Source: CAZPZR01 sp964591105
Lineage (GTDB): Bacteria > Bacillota > Clostridia > Lachnospirales > Lachnospiraceae
Length of the DNA: 26,773 nucleotides
Reading direction: 5' to 3'
Assembly (NCBI GenBank): GCA_964591105.1
Contig: CAZPZR010000023.1
Coordinates: forward strand, 1-26,773
Shown here one piece after another: positions 17,001-23,312 of the stretch; position 1 is the first letter of the stretch; every line of letters starts with the position of its first letter. A model generated the notes under the pieces. That model was not told the origin of the DNA. It ran no database searches and saw only the letters and a program-made list of their open reading frames with translations. Made by a program: the position numbers and the translations under genes.

Positions 17001-18290
17001 TGTAATCTTGCTGCTATCATAGTGAAGATCCAGTTTTGTTGGCATATTGATTGCTGTCTGGAATCCTGGCACTGCAACTGCATCGATCATTCCTTCTTTG
17101 TAAAGAATAGAACGCATATTGTTTTCACGTTCCTCTACAGATGTAGATGCATTCTGTTCACTCTCTGCACTTTCGCCTGGTTCATTGTCTCCTGCACGAA
17201 CTGCTGAGAATTTGAAAGAATAGCTCTTGCTTTCACCTGGTTTCAACACAAGGCTTGTAGCGTCTGTATAGTAGCCTCGCCCTGTTTTCTGAATATCTTT
17301 AGAGTGGATATAATATACCTGAAGTCCAGGGAACCATCCACCAGTATCACTTGTCCAGTTTTCGAAATCTTTTCCATTACGAGTTCCAGATACTCCATTC
17401 ATTCCACCGCTTGAAGAACCAATCCACTGATCGATATATTCGATTCTAGCACCGGATTCTACTACAGGTGTAAACATCATGTAGTTTCCTTCACCACTAC
17501 AACGGATTGCATATGCATAACCACTGTCAGCACCTGCAAATGTATGTACTGTTGTACTATTCATATAAGTATCATCAATATTGCTGTACTTATTGTTCCA
17601 TGGCATCGGAAGACCAACGTCACCAAATTCAATATATTCATCACTTGTATTTGTGAGTTCGATAGTCCATAACATAGACCCATCATCTGTTGCCATATCA
17701 TAAGTAGAAGTTACGTCAAATCCCTTCATAGCACGTGCTACATCTGAATCTGCGTCTAATCCCTTGTATGCAACTTCCACGGAATCATCTGTTACGGTCT
17801 TTTTCATATACGGATTATCTGCGTTGATATCAGTTGCAGTTGTAGAACCACCTGCTGCCAGTGTTCTATTTGTATCTACTTCTGTAAATTTACCTGCATC
17901 TGAAAAATCATCGCTTTTGCTTGTACGATAAGAGAAAATCATTTCTCCCATCCACTGATGTGCAGTATTGTTCTGCTGTTTTTCTGTGTTTGGCAAAACA
18001 AAGTTTATCTCTTCCCCATCTTTGTTCGTTGGGTTATTGATAATATTCATTACTGAAATCTGTCCCAGATCCCCAATTGCTACACTCAGGCTGTCATTGC
18101 TGATTGTATCTGATTTTATTTTTGACGCTGCAGCTTTTTCTTTTGCTTTTTCTGCTGCCGCTTCAGCTTTCAGTACAATCTCTTCTCCCAAACCTTCTGG
18201 TAACATATCACATACTGGTGTCATAAGCAGTAACGAAGCCATACAGCAAGAAAACGCTCTTTTCAGCAATTTTGCTTTTGCCTTTTTCAT
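11019..18290 (-). CDS. Giant secreted anchored protein, putative arabinan-type glycosidase (DUF5695/GH121-like) with CBM-like and FIVAR modules
   Basis: A 2423-residue surface protein. The start at 18290 is chosen because AAAGGA sits seven bases upstream; earlier in-frame ATGs lack one. A Lys/Arg-rich signal peptide (about 1-45) is followed by a beta-rich domain (about 60-540) and a helical region (about 590-930) rich in Trp, Tyr and acidic residues. Acidic candidates there include E695 (GFYGEQQIPD), E740/E742/E748 (YGSEFEYDNTGEE) and E809 (RGGETWWNFQ), as in (alpha/alpha)6-barrel glycosidases. Two PKD/Ig-like modules (about 1055-1255), a group-4 bacterial Ig module (about 1260-1330), four CBM-like modules and six FIVAR domains follow. 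The C-terminus has TGD, a membrane helix (2395-2416) and a basic tail. The DUF5695/GH121-like naming is from remembered architecture, not an alignment; substrate is inferred from neighbours. Confidence 0.8.
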   Translation of the reverse strand: MKKAKAKLLKRAFSCCMASLLLMTPVCDMLPEGLGEEIVLKAEAAAEKAKEKAAASKIKSDTISNDSLSVAIGDLGQISVMNIINNPTNKDGEEINFVLPNTEKQQNNTAHQWMGEMIFSYRTSKSDDFSDAGKFTEVDTNRTLAAGGSTTATDINADNPYMKKTVTDDSVEVAYKGLDADSDVARAMKGFDVTSTYDMATDDGSMLWTIELTNTSDEYIEFGDVGLPMPWNNKYSNIDDTYMNSTTVHTFAGADSGYAYAIRCSGEGNYMMFTPVVESGARIEYIDQWIGSSSGGMNGVSGTRNGKDFENWTSDTGGWFPGLQVYYIHSKDIQKTGRGYYTDATSLVLKPGESKSYSFKFSAVRAGDNEPGESAESEQNASTSVEERENNMRSILYKEGMIDAVAVPGFQTAINMPTKLDLHYDSSKITDVKVTVQCVHENDPWDTAHIPEQEDGKVNNSKGGSLKTCANSDSATFVETKKVDGEEHHIYKLNFGCIGNNSVRVDYKLNGEDKFTQYEFNVLEELDTTIETHSDFMVNYTQDTDPDSETYGIYSDWYFSSGKDTTQKTHWGDDWSHDNINFMAMKNYLDPEAEEVESIETYLIDFMWNNYMKYTQDTYTVANYLSGSGIYSDSSSPYTRTYSEVMEATGFFNMYRIQKAYPDLIEYRETPEWYLEKAFGIYNNRVGSYPIGFYGEQQIPDMIEALYAEGMTEEGDALKEQFALNKGTNMALNDYPYGSEFEYDNTGEEGAYSAANALIKYYAGAENVLSDTFKAALSNMEKAEWKTRAMRGLQPTWYQYADPVFRGGETWWNFQYTASLAGSIMDNWLRYQENGYDSDSNGWAARVNYAAKLSNFNAINMGQISEDYIGNVSWRYTMAKGGQGAQNVNDGGTRVMNNGWNDFSGESDEGLYGSLLSISSDVTKDAVFGLTGYGCNVAASGNTYTVTPLDGVGKRINLIDEKVYVESEQDEITSATIAADGRSFDLAMKCAVETAHLSKITIDGAGVTDGYYSIQVNGKETGQVYVADHEGIAYAEIPDGTSATVTITKMSGGKNAAPVVYRAGAAEETVEALVPFRVETISYDDGAPEGTLTYKWEVVNAPEGGELTFDADNRLYAEATATLEGVYTLKLTVSDGKEETTEEVELVVGKAPEKTEPVIKEATATQHPSNTTVAELKTKATADKVYNNELTYVWSVVDQPEGGNAIIANADKTNAVMKAYAPGTYTLRVTVTDPGTTAYDSDIQVTKDVTVEMTGDVDGVERAGLILTAKGEAPELPETMEVITPEAELMTGNVVWEEVPEESYAEVGEFVVNGVIEGTEIKVAASVMVVSGKSANLALKATPTAIINTPQDLGGVAGLNDGYDPSSSRDKSHGVWHNWLGDNGADAWVQYTWDSEVLIYQSNAYYFTDGNFVPKDVSYEYLDTNGEWRPMTNVSGCGTELDQYNETTFDPVYTTAIRMNMTPKTLGCGVIEWQVLGYAENVIDKVLLNRVIDSANNLNLSLFDLTEEGQANFKAEIAKAQEVADDKEATQEEVDAAAARLSRIIATLPTADNNLAYSAAVSTTYVSSWESLGGVNDGKVSDASYGPGVPKYGSWGNESASESVTYTWNSEVTLTGTDLYLWYDGEEGNYKSGGIQIPKNIIYEYLDADGNWQTITSVAEADLVMDAYNNNAFDNIKTTSIRITMEKQEADYNGVGILEWKVYGQLEAADKTVLNEAIEAAEAITSDLYTEESWASFEKALKKAKEIAEEENVSQAEVDSAITALNKAKDALEIKEADKNIALIAKADGVCDYTNDLGGLATLNDNYTPASSNDGFEHGTWHNWNHRDEIPWVSYTWENPVIIENTEIYYFTDGGGIQLPESATLEYLNEAGEWTAVDSTVGVEGNKFNVTELGNVKTTALRLTLTPQSLITDPCNGVGVIEWKVNGVVAADTTELEAAIVEAEKLSKDDYTANSWATLEKALEKANELVKAGDATTEEVMDAVDALNKAIAALVEKDAEPVGENIAPDAKADGVCDYVNDLGGLATLNDGYDPEDSNDGWSHGTWHNWNHRNEEPWLTYTWDNKVKIDSTDVYFFTDFGGILIPEDVSFEYLNAAGEWVAIENAQGLAAVGDSYNRVKLGVETTAIRMKLSPQNVIDDPCNGVGVIEWKVYGEYAKAEVSKDALNVAITEAEKREEADYTAESWAAFARALSNAQTVAADKNATQETVDEATALLNEAMGALVAANPNPPAVETNKKPLNKLVKKANKFARADYTEESWAAFAEALSNAQAVAANESATQDEVDAAVEALEKAMNALEKKNPEVDLDDFRDLINSALNLKEKDYTAESWAAFQQALEAAMNLANTEDVEQKDVNQAMLNLQNAMDNLVKAGEADEKTDDKKEPGKTNAIATGDVAPILILVVALAVAFGCIVVILQRKRARR
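11109..11129 (-). other. C-terminal non-canonical sortase-like sorting signal (NAIATGD)
   Basis: Residues 2388-2394 of the giant protein read NAIATGD in place of LPXTG. A hydrophobic helix (2395-2416) and the tail QRKRARR follow directly. The layout (motif, helix, positive tail) is that of a cell-wall sorting signal, and TGD-type variants are frequent in Clostridia. A plain membrane anchor is the alternative. Confidence 0.55.
11178..14296 (-). repeat. Protein-coded repeat region: four CBM-like modules alternating with FIVAR domains
   Basis: Inside the giant gene, four related modules of about 150 residues lie at roughly 1333-1479, 1551-1705, 1777-1928 and 2002-2155. They share NIA/NLA starts, LNDGY, HGTWHNW, a YTW strand, YFTD, EYL...GEW, TTA-R and GVIEWKVYG, as in discoidin/F5-8C-type beta sandwiches. 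Modules 1 to 3 are each followed by one FIVAR domain (about 1482, 1707 and 1930). Module 4 is followed by three in tandem (2161, 2236, 2306), each with DYT-ESWAAF and a three-helix pattern. Modules 3 and 4 are closest and share a Cys pair (VCDY and DPCNG). Module 2 is the most divergent and lacks HGTWHNW. Confidence 0.8.
11478..11756 (-). repeat. Near-identical 54-base direct repeat in tandem FIVAR coding sequence
   Basis: The segments 11478-11531 and 11703-11756 differ at only 5 of 54 positions and lie 225 bases (75 codons, one FIVAR period) apart. This indicates recent duplication of a FIVAR unit or gene conversion between units. Confidence 0.85.
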
Positions 18291-18378
18291 AATCATATCC
18301 TTTCTGTTGCGAAATATTGTGACCATGTCACATACTCCTCACTTCGTAGACTAACCACTTGGTAAAATAACAAATCTG

Positions 18379-18390
18379 TTAAACGTTTAA
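18379..18390. promoter_or_regulatory. LacI-type operator before the giant protein gene
   Basis: The perfect 12-base palindrome TTAAACGTTTAA lies 88 bases upstream of the giant gene start and downstream of the terminator of the preceding gene. The same sequence precedes the binding-protein and GH127 genes. I could not identify a convincing sigma-A promoter next to it; a weak TTTCTG-17-TATTAA overlaps the terminator. Confidence 0.75.
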
Positions 18391-18401
18391 TAGAGCGATT
18401 T

Positions 18402-18452
18402 AAAAAAAGCAGAAAGATCAATGGTATATCTACTTCTTCATGATCTTTCTGC
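18402..18452 (-). terminator. Rho-independent terminator after the sugar-binding protein gene
   Basis: A perfect 12-base stem, GCAGAAAGATCA (18409-18420) with TGATCTTTCTGC (18441-18452), has a 20-base loop. It is followed on the minus strand by seven T (18402-18408). It separates the binding-protein gene from the giant gene, which must therefore have its own promoter or depend on read-through. Confidence 0.85.
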
Positions 18453-18494
18453 CTTTATCCTAAATCTTAATTACACTATGACAATCGGCTTATC

Positions 18495-19835
18495 TTACTG
18501 TCCTAATTCATTCTGAAGGTCAGCCTGAGCCTGATCAAGTGCTGTTTTCACATCTGTTCCATTTTCGAAGATATCATTTAATGTTACAGAAGAGAACATT
18601 GTGTTGATTGATGGATAAGATGCTGATGCATGTGAATCTAATCCGCCAATACCATCTTTGATTTCGTTAAGAACATCAAATGGATTGTTTACAAAGTACT
18701 GTACAAATGCGTTTTCTTCATTGTGTGTAACAGCTTCATCTTCCCAAACGCTCATGTTGCATGGGTCAAATCCGAGGAGATCCCAGATCATAACGTTACC
18801 TTCTTCAGATAATTTAGCATATGCAAGGAATTCTGCTGCTAAATCAGCGTTATCTTTTCCAGCTACAACTGCTGTACCAGTTCCGCCACCACCAACAGAT
18901 TTAACTGCTGAGTTTTCTTCAAATGTTGGAGCTGCAGCGATTGCAACCTTTCCAGATAATTCTGGCATATAGTTTGTGTAACGAGACATCTGCCACATTG
19001 GCATAATTGCGCAAGCGTAATCTCCATTATTGAATGCACCATAAGCTTCTTCTTTGTCTGGGTTTCCGCCAGGTACTGTCTGAATAGCGTTTGCATCCTG
19101 AAGGTCTTTTAATGTTGTCATTACTTTAACCATTTCGTCGCTGTTAACTGTTACGTTTCCGTCAGCGTCTGCATATTCTCCACCAAGTTCAGCTAACATT
19201 AAGTTTTCTGTCCAAAGAGCACTTGTATCAGCTGTTCCAAGGTATTTTCCTGTTTCTTCGTAATATTTGCTTCCTGCTTCTTTGAAGTCATCCCAAGTTT
19301 TGATTGTTGTGTAATCAATTCCTGCTGCTTCAAGTAATTCTACGTTGTAGAATGCAACTGTTGCACCAACGTGAGATGGAAGTCCATATAAAGCACCATC
19401 TTTGCTGTAAAGATCCATTCTTGATTTAACGATGTCTTCTGCGTAATCAGCAGCTGCTTCAGTTAAATCCATAAGTGCTGGTGTTCCCTGTGTAAAGTTA
19501 GCGAATTTACCCTGTTCGATATCAACGAAGTCTGGTGTTCCTTCACCATCGTTTAATGCAATCTGTAATTTGTTGTGCATATCATCGTATGGCATAACGT
19601 TTACATTAATCTTAACCTGTTTGTCTGGATTTGCTTCGTTCCATTTTTCTGCCATGCTTTCGAAGAACTGTCCGTGAAGTTCAACGAATGTCCAGAATTC
19701 AAGTTCTGTAGCTTCCCCTGTTGCTGTTTTGTCTTCTGCTGAAGAATCCTCTGTTTTTTTTGCGCCGCATCCTGCTAATGATCCAAGAATCATTGTTGTT
19801 CCAAGTAATACAGCTAACGCTCTTTTTAATTTCAT
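18495..19835 (-). CDS. ABC transporter sugar-binding lipoprotein
   Basis: Extracytoplasmic solute receptor of a carbohydrate ABC importer (SBP_bac_1 family, AraN-like), 446 residues. A lipoprotein signal peptide ends in LAGC, with C23 the lipidated residue. An acidic, Ser/Thr-rich linker then leads into the two-lobed binding fold beginning ELEFWTFVE. The ribosome binding site is AGGAGGAT. It lies downstream of the GH51 gene behind its own regulated promoter, and shares operators with the permease/GH127 operon, so the permeases AraP/AraQ-like are its probable partners. The ligand is inferred to be arabinose or arabino-oligosaccharides. No ATPase gene is present nearby. Confidence 0.94.
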   Translation of the reverse strand: MKLKRALAVLLGTTMILGSLAGCGAKKTEDSSAEDKTATGEATELEFWTFVELHGQFFESMAEKWNEANPDKQVKINVNVMPYDDMHNKLQIALNDGEGTPDFVDIEQGKFANFTQGTPALMDLTEAAADYAEDIVKSRMDLYSKDGALYGLPSHVGATVAFYNVELLEAAGIDYTTIKTWDDFKEAGSKYYEETGKYLGTADTSALWTENLMLAELGGEYADADGNVTVNSDEMVKVMTTLKDLQDANAIQTVPGGNPDKEEAYGAFNNGDYACAIMPMWQMSRYTNYMPELSGKVAIAAAPTFEENSAVKSVGGGGTGTAVVAGKDNADLAAEFLAYAKLSEEGNVMIWDLLGFDPCNMSVWEDEAVTHNEENAFVQYFVNNPFDVLNEIKDGIGGLDSHASASYPSINTMFSSVTLNDIFENGTDVKTALDQAQADLQNELGQ

Positions 19836-19856
19836 TTTGTATCCTCCTTTATTAAA

Positions 19857-19868
19857 TTAAACGTTTAA
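19857..19868. promoter_or_regulatory. LacI-type operator in the binding-protein leader
   Basis: The perfect palindrome TTAAACGTTTAA lies between the candidate promoter and the ribosome binding site of the sugar-binding protein gene. Its centre is 51 bases from the upstream AAACGTTT copy. Confidence 0.8.
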
Positions 19869-19875
19869 CCTTTGT

Positions 19876-19904
19876 TTAATAAACATATATCATATAATTG
19901 TTAA
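19876..19904 (-). promoter_or_regulatory. Candidate promoter of the sugar-binding protein gene
   Basis: On the minus strand, TTAACA (19899-19904), a 17-base spacer and TATTAA (19876-19881). A shifted alternative is TTTACA (19907-19912) with TATATG (19884-19889), also at 17 bases. Either lies between the two AAACGTTT operators, as expected for repression. The region is very A/T-rich, so the exact choice is uncertain. Confidence 0.45.
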
Positions 19905-19905
19905 T

Positions 19906-19920
19906 TTGTAAACGTTTTTT
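19906..19920. promoter_or_regulatory. cre-like site overlapping an AAACGTTT operator
   Basis: The plus strand fits the CcpA consensus WTGNAANCGNWNNCW at all fixed positions except one (T for the last C). Its core AAACGTTT (19910-19917) is also the core of the local LacI-type operator. It lies next to the -35 of the binding-protein promoter. It may be read by CcpA, by the pathway LacI protein, or by both. Confidence 0.5.
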
Positions 19921-20016
19921 AAATCGTTTATGAAGTTTTTGTAAATTATCAACAAACCAAACTCTTTTTTATTGTTAATTTTTACAGTATACAGAATGTT
20001 ATACGTTTTACTATCT

Positions 20017-21531
20017 CTATTTTCTACCCATTCTAATTACATTCCATGATGCACTCTTCAGTAACAGTTCTGCACGGCCACCGTCGTTCTGTTTTTCCAC
20101 ATTGTGAGACACTGGGAATACTTTTTCTTCCTGAGCTGTATTCTCAGCTTTCAAGTCATCATTTGTCATTTCAATGTGTTCCAGAATCTTGTAGTCTTCG
20201 AAACTGCGAATATCCAAGTTGAGTACAGTATCTTCCTTCAGATTACGGTTTACAACAAAGATTGTCACTTCGTCTACTTCCTCGTTGTATACAGCTACAC
20301 TTACAAGATCTGTTACATCTTCATGTTCCAATGTGTCATGCTTATCGCATTTTAACAATGGATAGAGTACTGTTCCACGTCCGTATTTGGATGCATGATA
20401 AAATGGATAGTAGATGGTCTGCTTCCATGCTTTTCCATTTGGTTCTGTCATAATTGGCGCAATAACATTTACAAGCTGTGCAAGACAAGCAATCTTTACA
20501 CGGTCTGCATGCTGTAAGAGTGTAATTAACATTGCACCTACTAACAACGCATCCTCAAAGTTATAGTGATCTTCTAACAATGCTGGTGCTACCTGCCATG
20601 GATGATTTTGTGTAATATCAGCCTCTTCTTCTTTTGAGTGGAACCAGATGTTCCATTCGTCGAAACTTAAGTTCATGACTTTTTTGCTTCTCTTCTTTGC
20701 TTTTACGAAATCACATGCTGAGATTACAGTCTTAATAAACGCATCCATATCATCAGATTTTGCCAGGTAATCGTTACTGTCATTGTTCAGATTTCCATAA
20801 TACTGATGTAAAGATACATAATCCACGTAATCATAGTCATATTCCAAAGTTGTAGCTTCCCACTGTGGGAATGTTGGCATTTCCATAAAGGAACTTCCGC
20901 AGCTTACTAATTCAATGGATGGGTCAATTAATCGCATTGCTTTTGCTGTTTCATACGCAATACGTCCATATTCATCCATTGTTTTCTGACCTACCTGCCA
21001 TTCTCCGTCCATTTCATTTCCTAAGCACCATAATTTGATGTTGTATGGATCTTTCTTTCCATGTTTGATACGGAGATCACTGTATTTTGTTCCAGATGGA
21101 TGGTTGCAGTATTCCAAAAGATTACATGCATCCGCTGTTCCTCTTGTTCCAAGATTCACTGCCATCATGATGTCGGAGTTCACTTTTCCTGTCCACTTTG
21201 AAAATTCGTCCAATCCAAAAGTATTTGGCTCTAAGCTTCTCCAAGCAAGATCCAATCTTGCTTTTCTTTCACTTAAAGGTCCAACACTGTCTTCCCAGAA
21301 AAAGTTAGACACAAAGTTTCCACCCGGATAACGAATGATTGGAACGTCCAATTCTTTTACTAAATCGATTACATCCTTACGGAATCCATGCTCATCTGCA
21401 AGGAAATGGTCTGGCTGATAGATGCCGCCATATACTGCTCTTCCCAGGTGCTCGATAAAAGAACCATAGATTCTTTTATCCACCTGTGCTACTGTAAACG
21501 CTTTGTCTAAAATAAGTTTTGCATTTTTCAT
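20017..21531 (-). CDS. abfA: Alpha-L-arabinofuranosidase, GH51
   Basis: Retaining exo-enzyme releasing alpha-linked L-arabinofuranose from arabino-oligosaccharides. The 504 residues have no signal peptide, so it is cytosolic and acts on imported oligomers. The (beta/alpha)8 domain carries the acid/base E173 in WCLGNEMDG and the nucleophile E292 in LSFDEWNIW. The N-terminal IYGSFIEHLGRAVYGGIY and RYPGGNF motifs are typical of GH51, and a C-terminal beta sandwich follows. GGGAG supports the ATG. It is the last gene of the GH127-permease-permease-GH51 operon, 30 bases after the second permease. Confidence 0.97.
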   Translation of the reverse strand: MKNAKLILDKAFTVAQVDKRIYGSFIEHLGRAVYGGIYQPDHFLADEHGFRKDVIDLVKELDVPIIRYPGGNFVSNFFWEDSVGPLSERKARLDLAWRSLEPNTFGLDEFSKWTGKVNSDIMMAVNLGTRGTADACNLLEYCNHPSGTKYSDLRIKHGKKDPYNIKLWCLGNEMDGEWQVGQKTMDEYGRIAYETAKAMRLIDPSIELVSCGSSFMEMPTFPQWEATTLEYDYDYVDYVSLHQYYGNLNNDSNDYLAKSDDMDAFIKTVISACDFVKAKKRSKKVMNLSFDEWNIWFHSKEEEADITQNHPWQVAPALLEDHYNFEDALLVGAMLITLLQHADRVKIACLAQLVNVIAPIMTEPNGKAWKQTIYYPFYHASKYGRGTVLYPLLKCDKHDTLEHEDVTDLVSVAVYNEEVDEVTIFVVNRNLKEDTVLNLDIRSFEDYKILEHIEMTNDDLKAENTAQEEKVFPVSHNVEKQNDGGRAELLLKSASWNVIRMGRK

Positions 21532-21561
21532 TGATTTATCTCCCGCTTTTCTTTATTATCA

Positions 21562-22401
21562 TTAACCTTTTACTGCTCCTGCTGTCATACCTTCAATAAA
21601 GTATTTCTGGAAACATAAGAACAGCATTAAGATAGGTAATACTGAGAAGAATGATCCTACAATCAGCAGATCATAGTTGTTTCCATAAGGTGTCATAAGT
21701 GTATTCAAACCAATGGACAATGTGTATTTCTCACTAGAACGGAGTACCAGTAATGGCCACAAGAAGTTATTCCAGCTGTTCATACCGTTCAAAATTGCCA
21801 TAGCTGCAAAAGATGGTTTCATAATTGGCATGATCAGTTTAAAGAAAATACCAAATTCAGATGCTCCATCAATTCTTCCTGCTTCGATAATATCTTTCGG
21901 AATTCCAGAAATATATTGTTTGAAGAAGAAAATTGTAGATGCATGTGCAAGGAATGGGAGCATAATCGCAGCATATGTATTAGAAAGTCCCATATCATTT
22001 ACCTGTGTATAAAGTGGAAGCATCATCATTTCAAATGGTACAGACATAATAATCAATACACATACAAATAATGCATTTTTGAATTTAAAATCATATGCTG
22101 CAAATCCATATGCAACGAATGAACTGATAAGCAGTGTTCCAATCACCTGCACAATCGTCAAGATTACACTGTTACGGAACCATGTAAAGTAAGATCCAGA
22201 ATCTGTAAATAACATCACATAGTTCTTCATAGATGCTGTATCCAGATTCAAACTTAAGTTCAATCCATTACGGATTAGCATACTTCCATCCTGAAATGTT
22301 CCTACAAAAATTGCCCAGAATGGTAACAGAATAATCACGATCATAATCAAGAAGAACAGTACAAGTAGACCTTTAGATATTGTCTTTGATCCTTTTTTCA
22401 T
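21562..22401 (-). CDS. ABC sugar transporter permease (AraQ-like, MalG type)
   Basis: Inner-membrane permease of 279 residues with six predicted membrane segments; the first is at about 10-32. The cytoplasmic EAA loop reads IEAGRIDGASEFGIFFKLIMP (about 168-188) and contacts the ATPase. The C-terminal EGMTAGAVKG is characteristic of the MalG-type CUT1 subfamily. Its ribosome binding site lies inside the last codons of the upstream permease, and one base separates the two frames, indicating tight coupling and 1:1 assembly. Confidence 0.96.
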   Translation of the reverse strand: MKKGSKTISKGLLVLFFLIMIVIILLPFWAIFVGTFQDGSMLIRNGLNLSLNLDTASMKNYVMLFTDSGSYFTWFRNSVILTIVQVIGTLLISSFVAYGFAAYDFKFKNALFVCVLIIMSVPFEMMMLPLYTQVNDMGLSNTYAAIMLPFLAHASTIFFFKQYISGIPKDIIEAGRIDGASEFGIFFKLIMPIMKPSFAAMAILNGMNSWNNFLWPLLVLRSSEKYTLSIGLNTLMTPYGNNYDLLIVGSFFSVLPILMLFLCFQKYFIEGMTAGAVKG

Positions 22402-22402
22402 C

Positions 22403-23299
22403 TTATCTCTCCTCCTTCTTGAATGTACCTGTTAATGTAAGCTGTGTCAGGTTAATTGCTAGAACAATAATCAGAAGAACTACACCTACTGCTGATGCAT
22501 ATCCCATATCGTTCTTTTCAATACCCTGTCGATATAAGTAACCTACGATGGTGAGTCCGATATTATTTGGCGAGTTGTTTCCCTGATATAGCATATAACT
22601 TTCTGTAAACATTGCCAGACCACCATATACACTGATTGTCAATACGTAAATAATTGTTGGTTTCAAAGATGGCAGTGTAATATAGAAGAACTGCTGAATC
22701 TTTGTTGCTCCATCAATGGATGCTGCCTCGTAATAGTCAGTAGAGATGCTCTGTAATCCAGATAGGAAATACATCATATTAACTCCCCACCATCTCCAAC
22801 ATGCCAAAGCAAGTAGTGCAACGAATCCAGTCATCGCTTCCTTCAGCCACTTGATTGGTCCAAGTCCAAAAATACCAATGAACTGGTTCATAAGTGCTGT
22901 GTCCATTTCTCCGAACATCAGACGGAAAATGGTACCTGCTACGACAACAGATGTCAATGCTGGTACAAACAAAGATGCCTTAAACACTCCCTTGATTTTC
23001 CCTGCTGCAAGTTTGCTGTTAATTGCACATGCCATCAACATTGGAATTGGAATCAGTAAGATCAATGTCCAAATCATATATTTAAGACTGTTCTTTACTG
23101 CTATCCAAAACACACGGTCTTCAAATAATCTTGCAAAGTTTGTAAACCCAATAAATTCTGTTTGCCCTGGTAAAATTTTCTGTGTACTCATAAATACAGA
23201 TTTTGAAAGTGGAATCACCCAAAATACTGCAAGTGTGATCACAAATGGCAAAATGAAAATATATGGGGCTGCTTTTTTAGAGTATAATAGCTTTTTCAT
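22403..23299 (-). CDS. ABC sugar transporter permease (AraP-like, MalF type)
   Basis: Inner-membrane permease of 298 residues with a short basic N-terminus (MKKLLYSKKAAPY) and about six membrane helices. The EAA loop is YYEAASIDGATKIQQFFYITLP (about 188-209). Together with the next gene it forms the transmembrane channel of a CUT1-family importer for arabinose-containing sugars (inference from neighbours). AGGAGGG precedes the ATG, and the gap to GH127 is 13 bases. Confidence 0.96.
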   Translation of the reverse strand: MKKLLYSKKAAPYIFILPFVITLAVFWVIPLSKSVFMSTQKILPGQTEFIGFTNFARLFEDRVFWIAVKNSLKYMIWTLILLIPIPMLMACAINSKLAAGKIKGVFKASLFVPALTSVVVAGTIFRLMFGEMDTALMNQFIGIFGLGPIKWLKEAMTGFVALLALACWRWWGVNMMYFLSGLQSISTDYYEAASIDGATKIQQFFYITLPSLKPTIIYVLTISVYGGLAMFTESYMLYQGNNSPNNIGLTIVGYLYRQGIEKNDMGYASAVGVVLLIIVLAINLTQLTLTGTFKKEER

Positions 23300-23312
23300 C
23301 TTATCCCTCCTA

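Noticed and set aside
19987..20005. Small GTATA/TATAC hairpin after the GH51 stop as a terminator
   Set aside because: The stem is only five A/T-rich pairs with no clean T run next to it.
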